DNA of 64,000 nucleotides from Myxococcus stipitatus (GTDB taxonomy: Bacteria; Myxococcota; Myxococcia; Myxococcales; Myxococcaceae): positions 682,001-746,000 of the forward strand of contig NZ_JAKCFI010000001.1 in the NCBI RefSeq assembly GCF_021412625.1, given 5' to 3'. Numbering within the stretch: the first letter of the stretch is position 1; each line of letters starts with the position of its first letter. Positions 1-7,640 of this stretch are shown here, in pieces. Both the position numbers and the translations under genes were made by a program. The notes beneath the pieces are model-generated. The model made no database searches and was not told where the DNA came from. It worked only from the letters and a program-made list of their open reading frames with translations.

Positions 1-1
1 C

Positions 2-700
2 ACGCCCCCCCCGGCGGAGGAGGCCACGCCCGCCGTGGCCTCCAAGACGGTGGAGGAGGAGGCTCCCCCGCCCGAGGCGCTCCCACCCCTGACGGACATC
101 ACGCAAGAGGACCGGGTCAAGAGCTTCCAGAAGAAGGTGTACCGGAAGAAGGGGCGCTTCGAGCTGACCCCGGCCGTCACCGTCTCCGTGAATGATCCGT
201 TCTACTCCAAGGTGGGCGCGTCCCTGCGCGGCGCCTACTACCTGGCGGACACGCTGGCCATCTCCGCCCGCGGCTCCTGGATGCAGGTGGTGCCGTCCGA
301 CGACGTGCGCACCGCCAAGCGCACCTTCAACAGCAAGATCTACAACTCGGTGCCCCAGTGGTCCGCCATGGGCGACGTGGAGTGGAGCCCGCTGTACGGC
401 AAGGTGGCCTTCCTCAACTCCATCCTGCACTTCGACGGCTACCTGCTGGCGGGCGCGGGCGTGGTGCAGACGGAGACCTCGTCCCTGCCGGGGCGCGGGC
501 TCAACCCCGCCGCGGACCTGGGCCTGGGCATGCGCTTCGTCGCCAAGGACTTCGTGGCGGTGAACGTGGCGCTCATCAACACCTCCTATGTGGATCAGCC
601 CCTGGGTAGCGCGAAGGGGGCCGTCCAGAACGTCATGACGCTCAACGCCGGCATCTCGCTGTTCCTGCCCTTCCGGTCGACGGGGAGGGACGCGGAATGA
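2..700 (+). CDS. gltB: Outer-membrane beta-barrel protein, GltB-like, 5'-truncated by the window edge
   Basis: The frame is open from base 2, so the signal peptide and first residues lie outside the window; the GTG at 35 is probably not the start. After a Pro/Glu-rich stretch comes YRKKGRFELTPAVTVSVND and alternating hydrophobic strands typical of a small outer-membrane barrel, ending SLFLPFRS. The next gene is a paralogue with the same KKGRFE..P..TVS block, and a TPR protein follows. This order matches, from memory, the Myxococcus xanthus gltB-gltA-gltC cluster, whose products form the outer-membrane part of the Agl-Glt gliding machinery. Which barrel is GltB and which GltA rests only on recalled gene order. 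Its stop overlaps the next ATG by 4 nt. Confidence 0.72.
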   Translation, partial: TPPPAEEATPAVASKTVEEEAPPPEALPPLTDITQEDRVKSFQKKVYRKKGRFELTPAVTVSVNDPFYSKVGASLRGAYYLADTLAISARGSWMQVVPSDDVRTAKRTFNSKIYNSVPQWSAMGDVEWSPLYGKVAFLNSILHFDGYLLAGAGVVQTETSSLPGRGLNPAADLGLGMRFVAKDFVAVNVALINTSYVDQPLGSAKGAVQNVMTLNAGISLFLPFRSTGRDAE

Positions 701-1497
701 AGACGCTCCTCCGTCTGCTGCTGACGCTGTCCCTCGTCGCGCCGGTGCTGGCGCGCGCCCAGGCCGCCAACTCCGAGGAGGAGGAGGCCGGCGACGTCTC
801 GGAGGTCGACAAGGACCGGCTCGGCCCCCTGCGCGAGCGCGTCCCCCCGGTCTCCGGGCACCTGTTCCTCAAGAAGGGCCGCTTCGAGTTCAGTCCCTCC
901 GCCACCGTGTCGCTGCGCGACGCGTTCTTCACCAAGTACCTCTTCGGCGGCACGCTGACCTACCACCCCATGGAGACGTTGGGCGTGAGCCTGCGGGTGG
1001 GCTACGCGGTCAACTCCGTCGCCGGCGCGGCGCAGATCTGCACCTTCTCCGACGGGACGGATGGTGGCACGCGCGGCTGCTCCTCGCCCTCCATGAAGGA
1101 GCTGGACGGCAAGGCGCCCGGGCAGCTCAAGCTCCTGGGTGGCGTGGACGTCCAGTGGGCGCCCATCTACGGCAAGCTGTCGCTGCTGGCCGAGAAGTTC
1201 GTCCACTTCGACCTGTACGGCGTCGTCGGCGCGTCCGTGGTCCAGTACCGCGGCCCGGAGCTCGACCCCACGCTCGCGCTCACCGCCCCCGCCAAGAACT
1301 ACATGACCCCGGGCGGCAACGTGGGTGTCGGCCTGCGCTTCTTCTTCAACCGGTGGGTGACGCTGCGCACGGAGGTGCGTGACCTCATCTACGTGGAGAA
1401 GAGCGGCAACCCGGACAAAGAAAACTACCTGCGCAACCAGCTGCTGTTCGAACTGGGTGTGTCCTTCTTCTTCCCCTCGTCCAATCCCGAGTCATGA
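697..1497 (+). CDS. gltA: Outer-membrane beta-barrel protein, GltA-like
   Basis: This 266-residue protein starts at an ATG inside the previous stop (ATGA, 697-700). Residues 1-22 form a clear signal peptide (Leu-rich core, cut near ARAQA), followed by an acidic linker and a barrel of about 200 residues. The block KKGRFEFSPSATVSLRD is shared with the upstream gene, so the two are tandem paralogues. A Cys pair near residues 112-128 sits in an extracellular-type loop. It probably forms an outer-membrane complex with the neighbouring barrel and the periplasmic TPR protein during gliding motility. The family is inferred from length, paralogy and gene order; a generic OmpA/OmpW-like barrel cannot be excluded. 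Its stop overlaps the next start (ATGA at 1494). Confidence 0.78.
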   Translation: MKTLLRLLLTLSLVAPVLARAQAANSEEEEAGDVSEVDKDRLGPLRERVPPVSGHLFLKKGRFEFSPSATVSLRDAFFTKYLFGGTLTYHPMETLGVSLRVGYAVNSVAGAAQICTFSDGTDGGTRGCSSPSMKELDGKAPGQLKLLGGVDVQWAPIYGKLSLLAEKFVHFDLYGVVGASVVQYRGPELDPTLALTAPAKNYMTPGGNVGVGLRFFFNRWVTLRTEVRDLIYVEKSGNPDKENYLRNQLLFELGVSFFFPSSNPES

Positions 1498-3575
1498 TGC
1501 GCTCCTTCCGGCTCATCCGTCTCGCCGTCCTGGGCCTCGTGCTCGCGTGGACGGCTCCCAGCTTCGCCCAGAGCTTCGAGGGCCTGGACCTCGGCGGCCA
1601 GACCAAGAAGAAGCGTGGCGCGAAGAAGACGTCGTCGAAGTCGTCGACCAAGTCCGCGACGTCCAAGTCCAGCAAGAAGAAGAAGGGCAAGTCCACGCGC
1701 GGCAAGGCGGCGCCCGTGGAGGCCGAGGAGTCGCCCTCCGAGACCGAGGTGGCCGACCCGACGCCGAGCGCGCCGGTGGAGGCCGCGCCCGCGGCCATCG
1801 CCGCGCCGGTGGAGGCGGCCCCCGTCACGCCCGCGACGCCGCCTCCCGCTCCGGTGCCCACGCCGGCGACGCCTCCGGCCAGCAATGGCCTGGGGCTGGA
1901 CCTGACGCAGGAGACGCCCAAGCCCGCCGCGCCCACCATGTCCTTCGAGGCGGTGGACGTGTCCGGCAAGACGGCGGACCGCCAGCGGCTGGACGTGGCC
2001 ATCAGCCTGTTCAAGAACGACGAGTACGAGAAGGCCGCCATGGCGGCGCACGAGCTGCTGGCGGACCCGAAGCTGGCGGGCCTGCACACCGAGGCGCGCT
2101 ACGTGCTGGCCAAGTCGCTCTACCGCATGGGCATGTACCACTCGTCCCTGGGTGAGTTCTCCAAGCTGCTCGCCCTGGGCCCGTCCACCAAGTTCTTCAA
2201 GACGAGCCTCGAGTGGCTGTTCTTCATCAGCCGCAAGACGAAGAACGAGACGGTCATCCTCGACGAGATCGCCCGGCACGCGAACCAGGAGTTCCCGGAG
2301 AAGTACCGCAACGAGTTCCGCTACCTGCTGGCGCGCTACCACTTCGTGCGTGGCCGCGCGCTGGACCAGGTGGGGCAGCCGGCGGACGCGGACAAGAGCT
2401 TCTCCGAGGTCAAGCGCCTGACGCTGCTGATTCCGAAGGAGGACCCGTTCTATCCGCGCGCCCGCTACCTGGACGGCCTCGCCTCGTTCCGCAACGGCAG
2501 CCGCCAGAAGGACGCGGCGTCCAAGCGCGGCAACGGGGAGATGCTGGCCTCGGTGGAGGCGATGAAGGAAGTGGTGCGGCTGACGCGCGCGGTGCCCGGC
2601 AAGTCCGCCGAGCAGGCGAAGCTGGACAAGTCGCTGCGCGAGCTGGCCTTCATGCAGCTGGCGCGCACGCACTACGGCATGCAGCAGAACCGCTACGCGC
2701 TGTTCTACCTGGGCAAGGTGGAGCGCGGGAACACGCAGTGGCTGGAGTCGCTCTTCGAGGCGAGCTGGGCCAACTACCGCGTGGGCCAGTACGAGCAGGC
2801 GCTGGGCAACCTCATCACCCTGTCGTCGCCCTTCTTCCGCGAGGAGTACTTCCCGGAGGCGCTCATCCTCAAGGCGGTCATCTATTACGAGAACTGCCGC
2901 TACCGCGAGTCCAACATCATCCTCCAGGACTTCGAGCGCACCTACCTGCCGGTGCACGACCAGCTGGAGGCGCTCGTGAAGAAGAACATGGAGGCCAGCG
3001 AGTACTACTCGGTGCTCTCCGACGTGCAGAAGAAGAACAAGGAGGGCCTGGAGAAGAACCAGACGGACTTCATCCTGGAGCGCATCCTCCGGCTGGCCCT
3101 CACGGACCAGGACCTGCGCAAGACGAACGACTCCATCCTCGAGCTGGAGGGGGAGATGGACGCCTTCGCCAGCCGCGGCGACACGTTCAAGTACTCCGAG
3201 CTGAGCAAGCAGCTGTTGGAGGAGCTGAAGGTGCAGCGCGTGGCGCTCATCTCCAAGGCCGGCATCATGGCCAAGGGCAAGCTGGAGACGGAGCTCGTCG
3301 CGCTCAAGCAGCTGCTGGCCAACGGCCTGCGCATCAAGTTCGAGACGACGACGAAGGAGAAGGAGTTCCTCGAGGAGCAGCTCAAGGCGGGTGGCCGCAC
3401 GGCCATCGTCAAGAAGTACAAGTACTCCGTCGCCGTGGCGGACGACCAGCTCTACTGGCCGTACGAGGGCGAGTACTGGCGTGACGAGCTGGGCACCTAC
3501 CAGTACACGCTGACCAAGGGCTGCATCGAGCGCGACACCGCCAACCGCAGCGTGCAGTCCGCGGAGGCGATGTAG
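1494..3575 (+). CDS. gltC: Periplasmic TPR protein, GltC-like gliding motility component
   Basis: The 693-residue product has a signal peptide (1-26, ending PSFAQ), a Lys/Ser-rich segment (about 38-72), a Pro/Ala-rich low-complexity linker (about 75-150) and a long helical body. The body contains TPR-like pairs, for example around DVAISLFKNDEYEKAAMAA and LARTHYGMQQNRYALFYLGK. In M. xanthus GltC is a periplasmic TPR protein of similar length encoded after gltB and gltA, linking inner-membrane motor and outer-membrane barrels; length, domain order and neighbourhood agree. A second in-frame ATG lies at 1497. The last third (about 520-640) has heptad-rich segments consistent with coiled coil. The terminator at 3618-3660 closes the transcript. 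Confidence 0.82.
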   Translation: MMRSFRLIRLAVLGLVLAWTAPSFAQSFEGLDLGGQTKKKRGAKKTSSKSSTKSATSKSSKKKKGKSTRGKAAPVEAEESPSETEVADPTPSAPVEAAPAAIAAPVEAAPVTPATPPPAPVPTPATPPASNGLGLDLTQETPKPAAPTMSFEAVDVSGKTADRQRLDVAISLFKNDEYEKAAMAAHELLADPKLAGLHTEARYVLAKSLYRMGMYHSSLGEFSKLLALGPSTKFFKTSLEWLFFISRKTKNETVILDEIARHANQEFPEKYRNEFRYLLARYHFVRGRALDQVGQPADADKSFSEVKRLTLLIPKEDPFYPRARYLDGLASFRNGSRQKDAASKRGNGEMLASVEAMKEVVRLTRAVPGKSAEQAKLDKSLRELAFMQLARTHYGMQQNRYALFYLGKVERGNTQWLESLFEASWANYRVGQYEQALGNLITLSSPFFREEYFPEALILKAVIYYENCRYRESNIILQDFERTYLPVHDQLEALVKKNMEASEYYSVLSDVQKKNKEGLEKNQTDFILERILRLALTDQDLRKTNDSILELEGEMDAFASRGDTFKYSELSKQLLEELKVQRVALISKAGIMAKGKLETELVALKQLLANGLRIKFETTTKEKEFLEEQLKAGGRTAIVKKYKYSVAVADDQLYWPYEGEYWRDELGTYQYTLTKGCIERDTANRSVQSAEAM

Positions 3576-3617
3576 CGTCGAATCGTCGCGGGGGCGCCTG
3601 TCCTTCGCGCATTCCCA

Positions 3618-3660
3618 CCGCCGGGGCGCTATCGTGAGCGCTCCGGCGGTTTTTCTTTCT
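3618..3660 (+). terminator. Rho-independent terminator after the gltBAC-like operon
   Basis: A 12-bp stem (CCGCCGGGGCGC at 3618-3629 with GCGCTCCGGCGG at 3638-3649, one G-U pair) encloses an 8-nt loop and is followed at once by TTTTTCTTTCT (3650-3660). This is the best intrinsic terminator in the window. It separates the gltBAC-like genes from the MFS gene that starts at 3680. Confidence 0.85.
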
Positions 3661-3679
3661 GGAGCGCAAGGAGCAGCGG

Positions 3680-4954
3680 GTGAGCCGGAGGGCGTCACTG
3701 CGCGTCGTGTTCGGAATCGTGTCGCTGGACCTCATCGGGTTCGGCATCCTGATTCCGCAGCTGGGCGTGTACGGAGTGAAGTTCGGGGCCTCGCCGTTCA
3801 CGGTGGGGCTGCTCATCTCCGTGTATTCGCTGATGCAGCTGGTCGCCGCCCCCGTGCTGGGTCGGCTGAGCGACAGGTATGGCCGCCGGCCGGTGCTGCT
3901 GGTGAGCCAGCTGGGCTCGCTGGTGGGCTACCTGCTCTTCGCCCTGGCGCACTCGCTGCCGCTGTTGTTCCTGGCGCGCGTCATCGACGGGGTGTCCGGG
4001 GGCAACATCGCCACGGCGCAGGCGGTGGTGGCGGACATCACCCGGCCGGAGGAGCGGGCGAAGGGGATGGGCGTCATCGGCGCGGCCTTCGGCATCGGCT
4101 TCGTGCTGGGGCCGGCGCTGGGCGGCTTCCTGGGGGCCTGGGGCGGCAACCTCGCCATCGGCCTGTTCGCCGCGGGGCTGGTGGCCGTCAACCTGGCGTG
4201 CACCTGGTTCTTCCTCCCGGAGTCCCGGGTGGCGGGGGCGCCGTCGGGGCACGCGCGCACGCTCGCGGGCGTGGGGCTGGCGCTGCGGCTGCCGGTGGTG
4301 GCGCGCTGCCTGGCGCTGGTGCTGGCGTACACCACCGCCTTCTCCCAGATGGAGGGCACCTTCTCCGTGTACCTCCTGACGCGCTTCCTCTCGAGCGGGC
4401 CGGTGGCGCTGGAGGGCGGGCTGTTCCTCCAACCGGTGGTGACGGACCCCGCGGTGCTGCGCGAGGCCTCCCTGCGCGCCGGGTGGCTGTTCGCGGCGGT
4501 GGGTGTGCTGAGCGCGCTGGTGCAGGGGGGGCTCGTGCGGCGGCTGGTGGGCGGGGCGGGCGGCGGCGCGCGCGAGGCCCGGGTGGCCACGGCGGGCTTC
4601 GTGTCGACCGCGCTGGGGCTGGCGCTGTTGCCGCTCGCGCCGGACTATGCGTGGCTGTTCCCCGTCATGGGGCTGCTCGCGGTGGGCTCGGCGCTGGTCA
4701 ACCCGTGTGTGTCCGCGCTGGTGTCGCTGCACGCGCCGCCGGAGCGGCTGGGCGCGGTGTTGGGGGCCTATCAGGCCTTCGGTTCGCTGGGGCGCATCCT
4801 GGGGCCGGCGCTGGGCGGGTGGCTGTTCACCCGCATGGGCCCCCAGGCGCCCTACGGGACGGCGGCGGCGATGGTGGGAGTGGGGGCGCTGCTGGCATCC
4901 TCCCTGGTGCTCCAGGCGAGAATGTCAGGCGCCAGGGCCGCACAAAGGTCGTAA
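3680..4954 (+). CDS. MFS transporter (TetA/multidrug-efflux type)
   Basis: A 424-residue protein with about twelve hydrophobic segments. Motif A of the major facilitator superfamily is present after TM2 (GRLSDRYGRRPVLL, about residues 63-76), and a G-rich motif C-like stretch (GAAFGIGFVLGPALGG) lies in TM5, which is typical of drug/proton antiporters. The GTG at 3680 follows AAGGAG with good spacing and the N-terminus goes directly into TM1. The substrate cannot be read from sequence. Its stop (4952-4954) lies one base before the plsX start, so the two are probably co-transcribed although functionally unrelated. Confidence 0.92.
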   Translation: MSRRASLRVVFGIVSLDLIGFGILIPQLGVYGVKFGASPFTVGLLISVYSLMQLVAAPVLGRLSDRYGRRPVLLVSQLGSLVGYLLFALAHSLPLLFLARVIDGVSGGNIATAQAVVADITRPEERAKGMGVIGAAFGIGFVLGPALGGFLGAWGGNLAIGLFAAGLVAVNLACTWFFLPESRVAGAPSGHARTLAGVGLALRLPVVARCLALVLAYTTAFSQMEGTFSVYLLTRFLSSGPVALEGGLFLQPVVTDPAVLREASLRAGWLFAAVGVLSALVQGGLVRRLVGGAGGGAREARVATAGFVSTALGLALLPLAPDYAWLFPVMGLLAVGSALVNPCVSALVSLHAPPERLGAVLGAYQAFGSLGRILGPALGGWLFTRMGPQAPYGTAAAMVGVGALLASSLVLQARMSGARAAQRS

Positions 4955-4955
4955 G

Positions 4956-6002
4956 ATGGAGGCCATGGTGGGGAAGCAGCCGCAGCCGGTGACGATTGCC
5001 TTCGACGTGATGGGGACGGACCACGGCCCGGCGGAGGTGGTGCGCGGTGCCGCGCAACTCTCCCTGGAGTCGCCTCACATCCACGCGTTGCTGGTGGGGG
5101 ACCGCACCCTCATCGACAACGCGTTGGCGGAGACGAAGCACAACGGCGAGCGAATCTCCGTGCAGCACGCGGCGGACTTCGTGGGCATGGACGAGAAGCC
5201 GGGCGAGGCCCTGGCGCGCAAGCCCAACGCGTCCGTGTCCGTGGCCGCGCGGCTGGTGGCGGAGGGCGAGGCGCAGGCGCTGGTGTCCGCGGGCAACACG
5301 GGCGCGGGCGTGCTGGCGTGCGCGCGCCACTTCCAGCTCATCCCCGGCGTGCGCCGCGCGGCGCTGGCCACGGTGTACCCCACGCGCTCGGTGCGCGGCG
5401 CCAAGGAGGACCCCTTCTCCCTCATCCTCGACGTGGGGGCCACGGTGGAGGCCAACGCGGAGGACCTGGTGACGTTCGCCGTCATGGGGTCCGCGTACGC
5501 GCGCATCATCTCCCGCAACGAGCGGCCCAAGGTGGCGCTGCTGTCCAACGGCGTGGAGCCGCAGAAGGGCCCGCCGCGCGTGGTGGAGGCGCACACGCGC
5601 CTGTCGGAGATGGGCGCCATCAACTTCATCGGCAACGTGGAGGGCATCGACATCCCCAAGGGCACCGCGGACGTCATCGTCACGGACGGCTTCGTGGGCA
5701 ACGTGTGCCTGAAGATGCTGGAGGGCGTGCACGAGACGGTGGTGGAGCTGGCCCAGTACGCCTACAAGGAGAGCCTGCGCTGGCGCGCGGGCCTGGCCAT
5801 GCTGTCCAGCGGCATCCAGCGCATCAAGGACATCACCGACTGGAACCAGTACGGGGGTGCGCCCATCCTCGGGTTCGACCGCATCTTCATCAAGGCGCAC
5901 GGCCGCTCGAAGGCGCGCGCCATCGCCAACGCGGGCAAGGTGGCGGCGAAGGTGGTCGCCAACAACCTGGGCCAGGCCATCCGGGAAGGCCTCCAGAAGT
6001 GA
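4956..6002 (+). CDS. plsX: Phosphate acyltransferase PlsX
   Basis: PlsX converts acyl-ACP and phosphate into acyl-phosphate, the donor for PlsY in phospholipid synthesis; it is a peripheral membrane enzyme. The 348-residue product begins with the family signature IAFDVMGTDHGPAEVVRGA and contains SAGNTGAGVLA, LDVGATVEANAEDLVTFAVMG and VTDGFVGNVCLKMLEG, all highly conserved in PlsX. The ATG at 4956 is preferred, with 4965 as an in-frame alternative; longer versions would run into the MFS gene. Unlike the common rpmF-plsX-fabH order, fabH is not adjacent here. The next gene is an App1-like phosphatase coupled through a GTGA overlap, suggesting a phospholipid theme. Confidence 0.95.
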   Translation: MEAMVGKQPQPVTIAFDVMGTDHGPAEVVRGAAQLSLESPHIHALLVGDRTLIDNALAETKHNGERISVQHAADFVGMDEKPGEALARKPNASVSVAARLVAEGEAQALVSAGNTGAGVLACARHFQLIPGVRRAALATVYPTRSVRGAKEDPFSLILDVGATVEANAEDLVTFAVMGSAYARIISRNERPKVALLSNGVEPQKGPPRVVEAHTRLSEMGAINFIGNVEGIDIPKGTADVIVTDGFVGNVCLKMLEGVHETVVELAQYAYKESLRWRAGLAMLSSGIQRIKDITDWNQYGGAPILGFDRIFIKAHGRSKARAIANAGKVAAKVVANNLGQAIREGLQK

Positions 6003-7042
6003 GTCTGCCGGACCGTATCGACCCGCGTCCGCCCCGGCGCATCTACCGCTGGGACCTGGACAAGACGTACCTGCAGACGGACTTCGATTCGCTCAAGGAC
6101 CTGCTGCGCACCGCCTTCCAGAAGGCGCACGAGAAGGTCGCGGTGCCGGGGGCCAGCGCCCTCATCCGCGAGCTGTCGGAGAACGGCGACTCGCGGCTGT
6201 GCATCGTCTCCGGCAGCCCCAAGCAGATGCGGGCCGTGCTGGAGGAGAAGCTCAAGCTGGACGGCGTGCGCTGGGACGAGTTCGTCCTCAAGGACAACGT
6301 GGGCAACCTCCTGCGCGGGCGCTTCCGGGCGCTGCGCGGGCAGGTGGGCTACAAGCTGCCCGCCATCCTCGAGAGCCGGGTGCACGCGCCCGTCGAGGCC
6401 GAGGAGGTGCTCTTCGGCGACGACGCGGAGGCGGACGCGTTCATCTATTCGCTCTACGCGGACCTCATCGCGGGGCGCGTGGACGAGCGCGTGCTGTCCC
6501 AGGTGCTGGAGGCGGGCGGGGTGTATCCGGACGACGCGGAGCGCGTGCGCGCGGCGTGGAAGCAGATCGCCGTGGCGGACCCGGTGCGGCGCATCTTCAT
6601 CCACCTGGACAAGCTGACGCCGCCCGCGCACTTCACGCCCTACGGGCCGCGCGTGGTGCCCATCTTCAACTACTTCCAGGCCGCGCTGGTGCTGCTGGCG
6701 GATGGCCACCTGTCCGCGCCCCAGGTGCTCAAGATCGCCGTGGAGATGGTGCAGACGGCGGGGCACAACATCATCACCCTCTCCAACTCCTTCCAGGACC
6801 TGCTGCGCCGGGGCCTGCCCCTGCAGCAGGCCGCCATCGCCCTGTCCCAGGCGCTCGAGGGCCCCAACAAGCTGCTGGCGGCGATGCGGCCCATGCCGGA
6901 CATCCTCTCCGCGTTCAGCAAGCGCCTGGCCGCGCTGGGCACGCCGCCGCCGCCGCCTCCGGTGCAGGCGGTGGACTACGTGTCCCTCATCCACCACGCG
7001 CTGCCGCGCAACCACAAGGGTCGCAACAAGCCCTCCTCGTGA
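5999..7042 (+). CDS. HAD-fold protein resembling App1/DUF2183 phosphatidate phosphatases
   Basis: A 347-residue protein starting at GTG 5999 inside the plsX stop codon region. Early in the chain YRWDLDKTYLQTDF gives the DxD motif I of HAD phosphatases. IVSGSPKQM matches motif II (Ser) in the SxSP form seen in App1 proteins, and LFGDDAEADAFIYSLY matches the acidic motif IV. These suggest a phosphotransferase on a lipid or small phosphate ester, agreeing with translational coupling to plsX. The C-terminal half (about 200-347) is helical, unrecognised, and ends in a Pro run (PPPPPP) and a basic tail. No signal peptide is seen, so it should be cytosolic. Phosphatidate as substrate is inference only. 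Confidence 0.8.
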   Translation: MSLPDRIDPRPPRRIYRWDLDKTYLQTDFDSLKDLLRTAFQKAHEKVAVPGASALIRELSENGDSRLCIVSGSPKQMRAVLEEKLKLDGVRWDEFVLKDNVGNLLRGRFRALRGQVGYKLPAILESRVHAPVEAEEVLFGDDAEADAFIYSLYADLIAGRVDERVLSQVLEAGGVYPDDAERVRAAWKQIAVADPVRRIFIHLDKLTPPAHFTPYGPRVVPIFNYFQAALVLLADGHLSAPQVLKIAVEMVQTAGHNIITLSNSFQDLLRRGLPLQQAAIALSQALEGPNKLLAAMRPMPDILSAFSKRLAALGTPPPPPPVQAVDYVSLIHHALPRNHKGRNKPSS

Positions 7043-7640
7043 GGTCACCCGTCCCCGGTGGGAGGCGATGGGTGGTTCGCCGGAGCGGGAGGGCTGCCCG
7101 CCCGCCCCACGGGGCTCCGGACGGGCGTCCGCCGGGGGGCCCACCCATCGAGGGGTCGCCAGGCGGGCGGGTGCCCGAAAACGGAGGGTTCCCAGAACGT
7201 TTCGACCCCTGGGAGTGTTGATGGGGAACAGAGTCATCCGGGAGGGCGGGTCCCCCGCGGGCTTCCGGGCACGAGGTGCGTCACTCGTGCATGTGTGTCA
7301 CCCTCCCTTGCCCCTGGAGCGCCACGAGCCGGATGCCCCTCGACGCCTCTGCGACCGCCTGGCCGAGCCCCCCATCCCCCGGGACGCGCCGGGTGGGGTG
7401 TCCCGACTCCACCCTCCAGGAGGGCCCGCACAAAGGGCGCTACACCCCCCATGGGTGGATGCGCTATAGACGGCTGCCCCTGAAGCACCCCGGGTCGGGG
7501 TGTCCAAGGTGATGAAGCGAGCTTTGACTGAAACGCCGCCTGCCGGCGGTCCCCCGCCACCTGCGCCCGAATTCGACGCGCGCGAGGTGACCTCATCCGA
7601 GGCGGCGGTGGGCTCCGAGCGCGGCGAACAAGAGGTTTTC
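7043..7640. other. Long structured intergenic region before pcnB
   Basis: No convincing gene is seen up to about 7499; 7500-7640 could be an N-terminal extension of pcnB. Several inverted repeats stand out: GCACGAG/CTCGTGC (7269-7275 and 7284-7290, perfect), GGGTGGGGT/ACTCCACCC (7391-7399 and 7406-7414, one G-U pair) and TCCCAG/CTGGGA (7190-7195 and 7209-7214). A possible -10 element TATAGA sits at 7465-7470, without a clear -35. The stretch could be a long 5' leader or hold a small RNA; nothing proves either. Confidence 0.4.

Noticed and set aside
1425-3698. Very long minus-strand open frame (757 codons) opposite the gltC-like gene
   Set aside because: It is the antisense shadow of a high-GC gene: low-complexity Leu/Arg/His composition, no domain, and the plus strand has a signal peptide, TPRs and proper operon structure.
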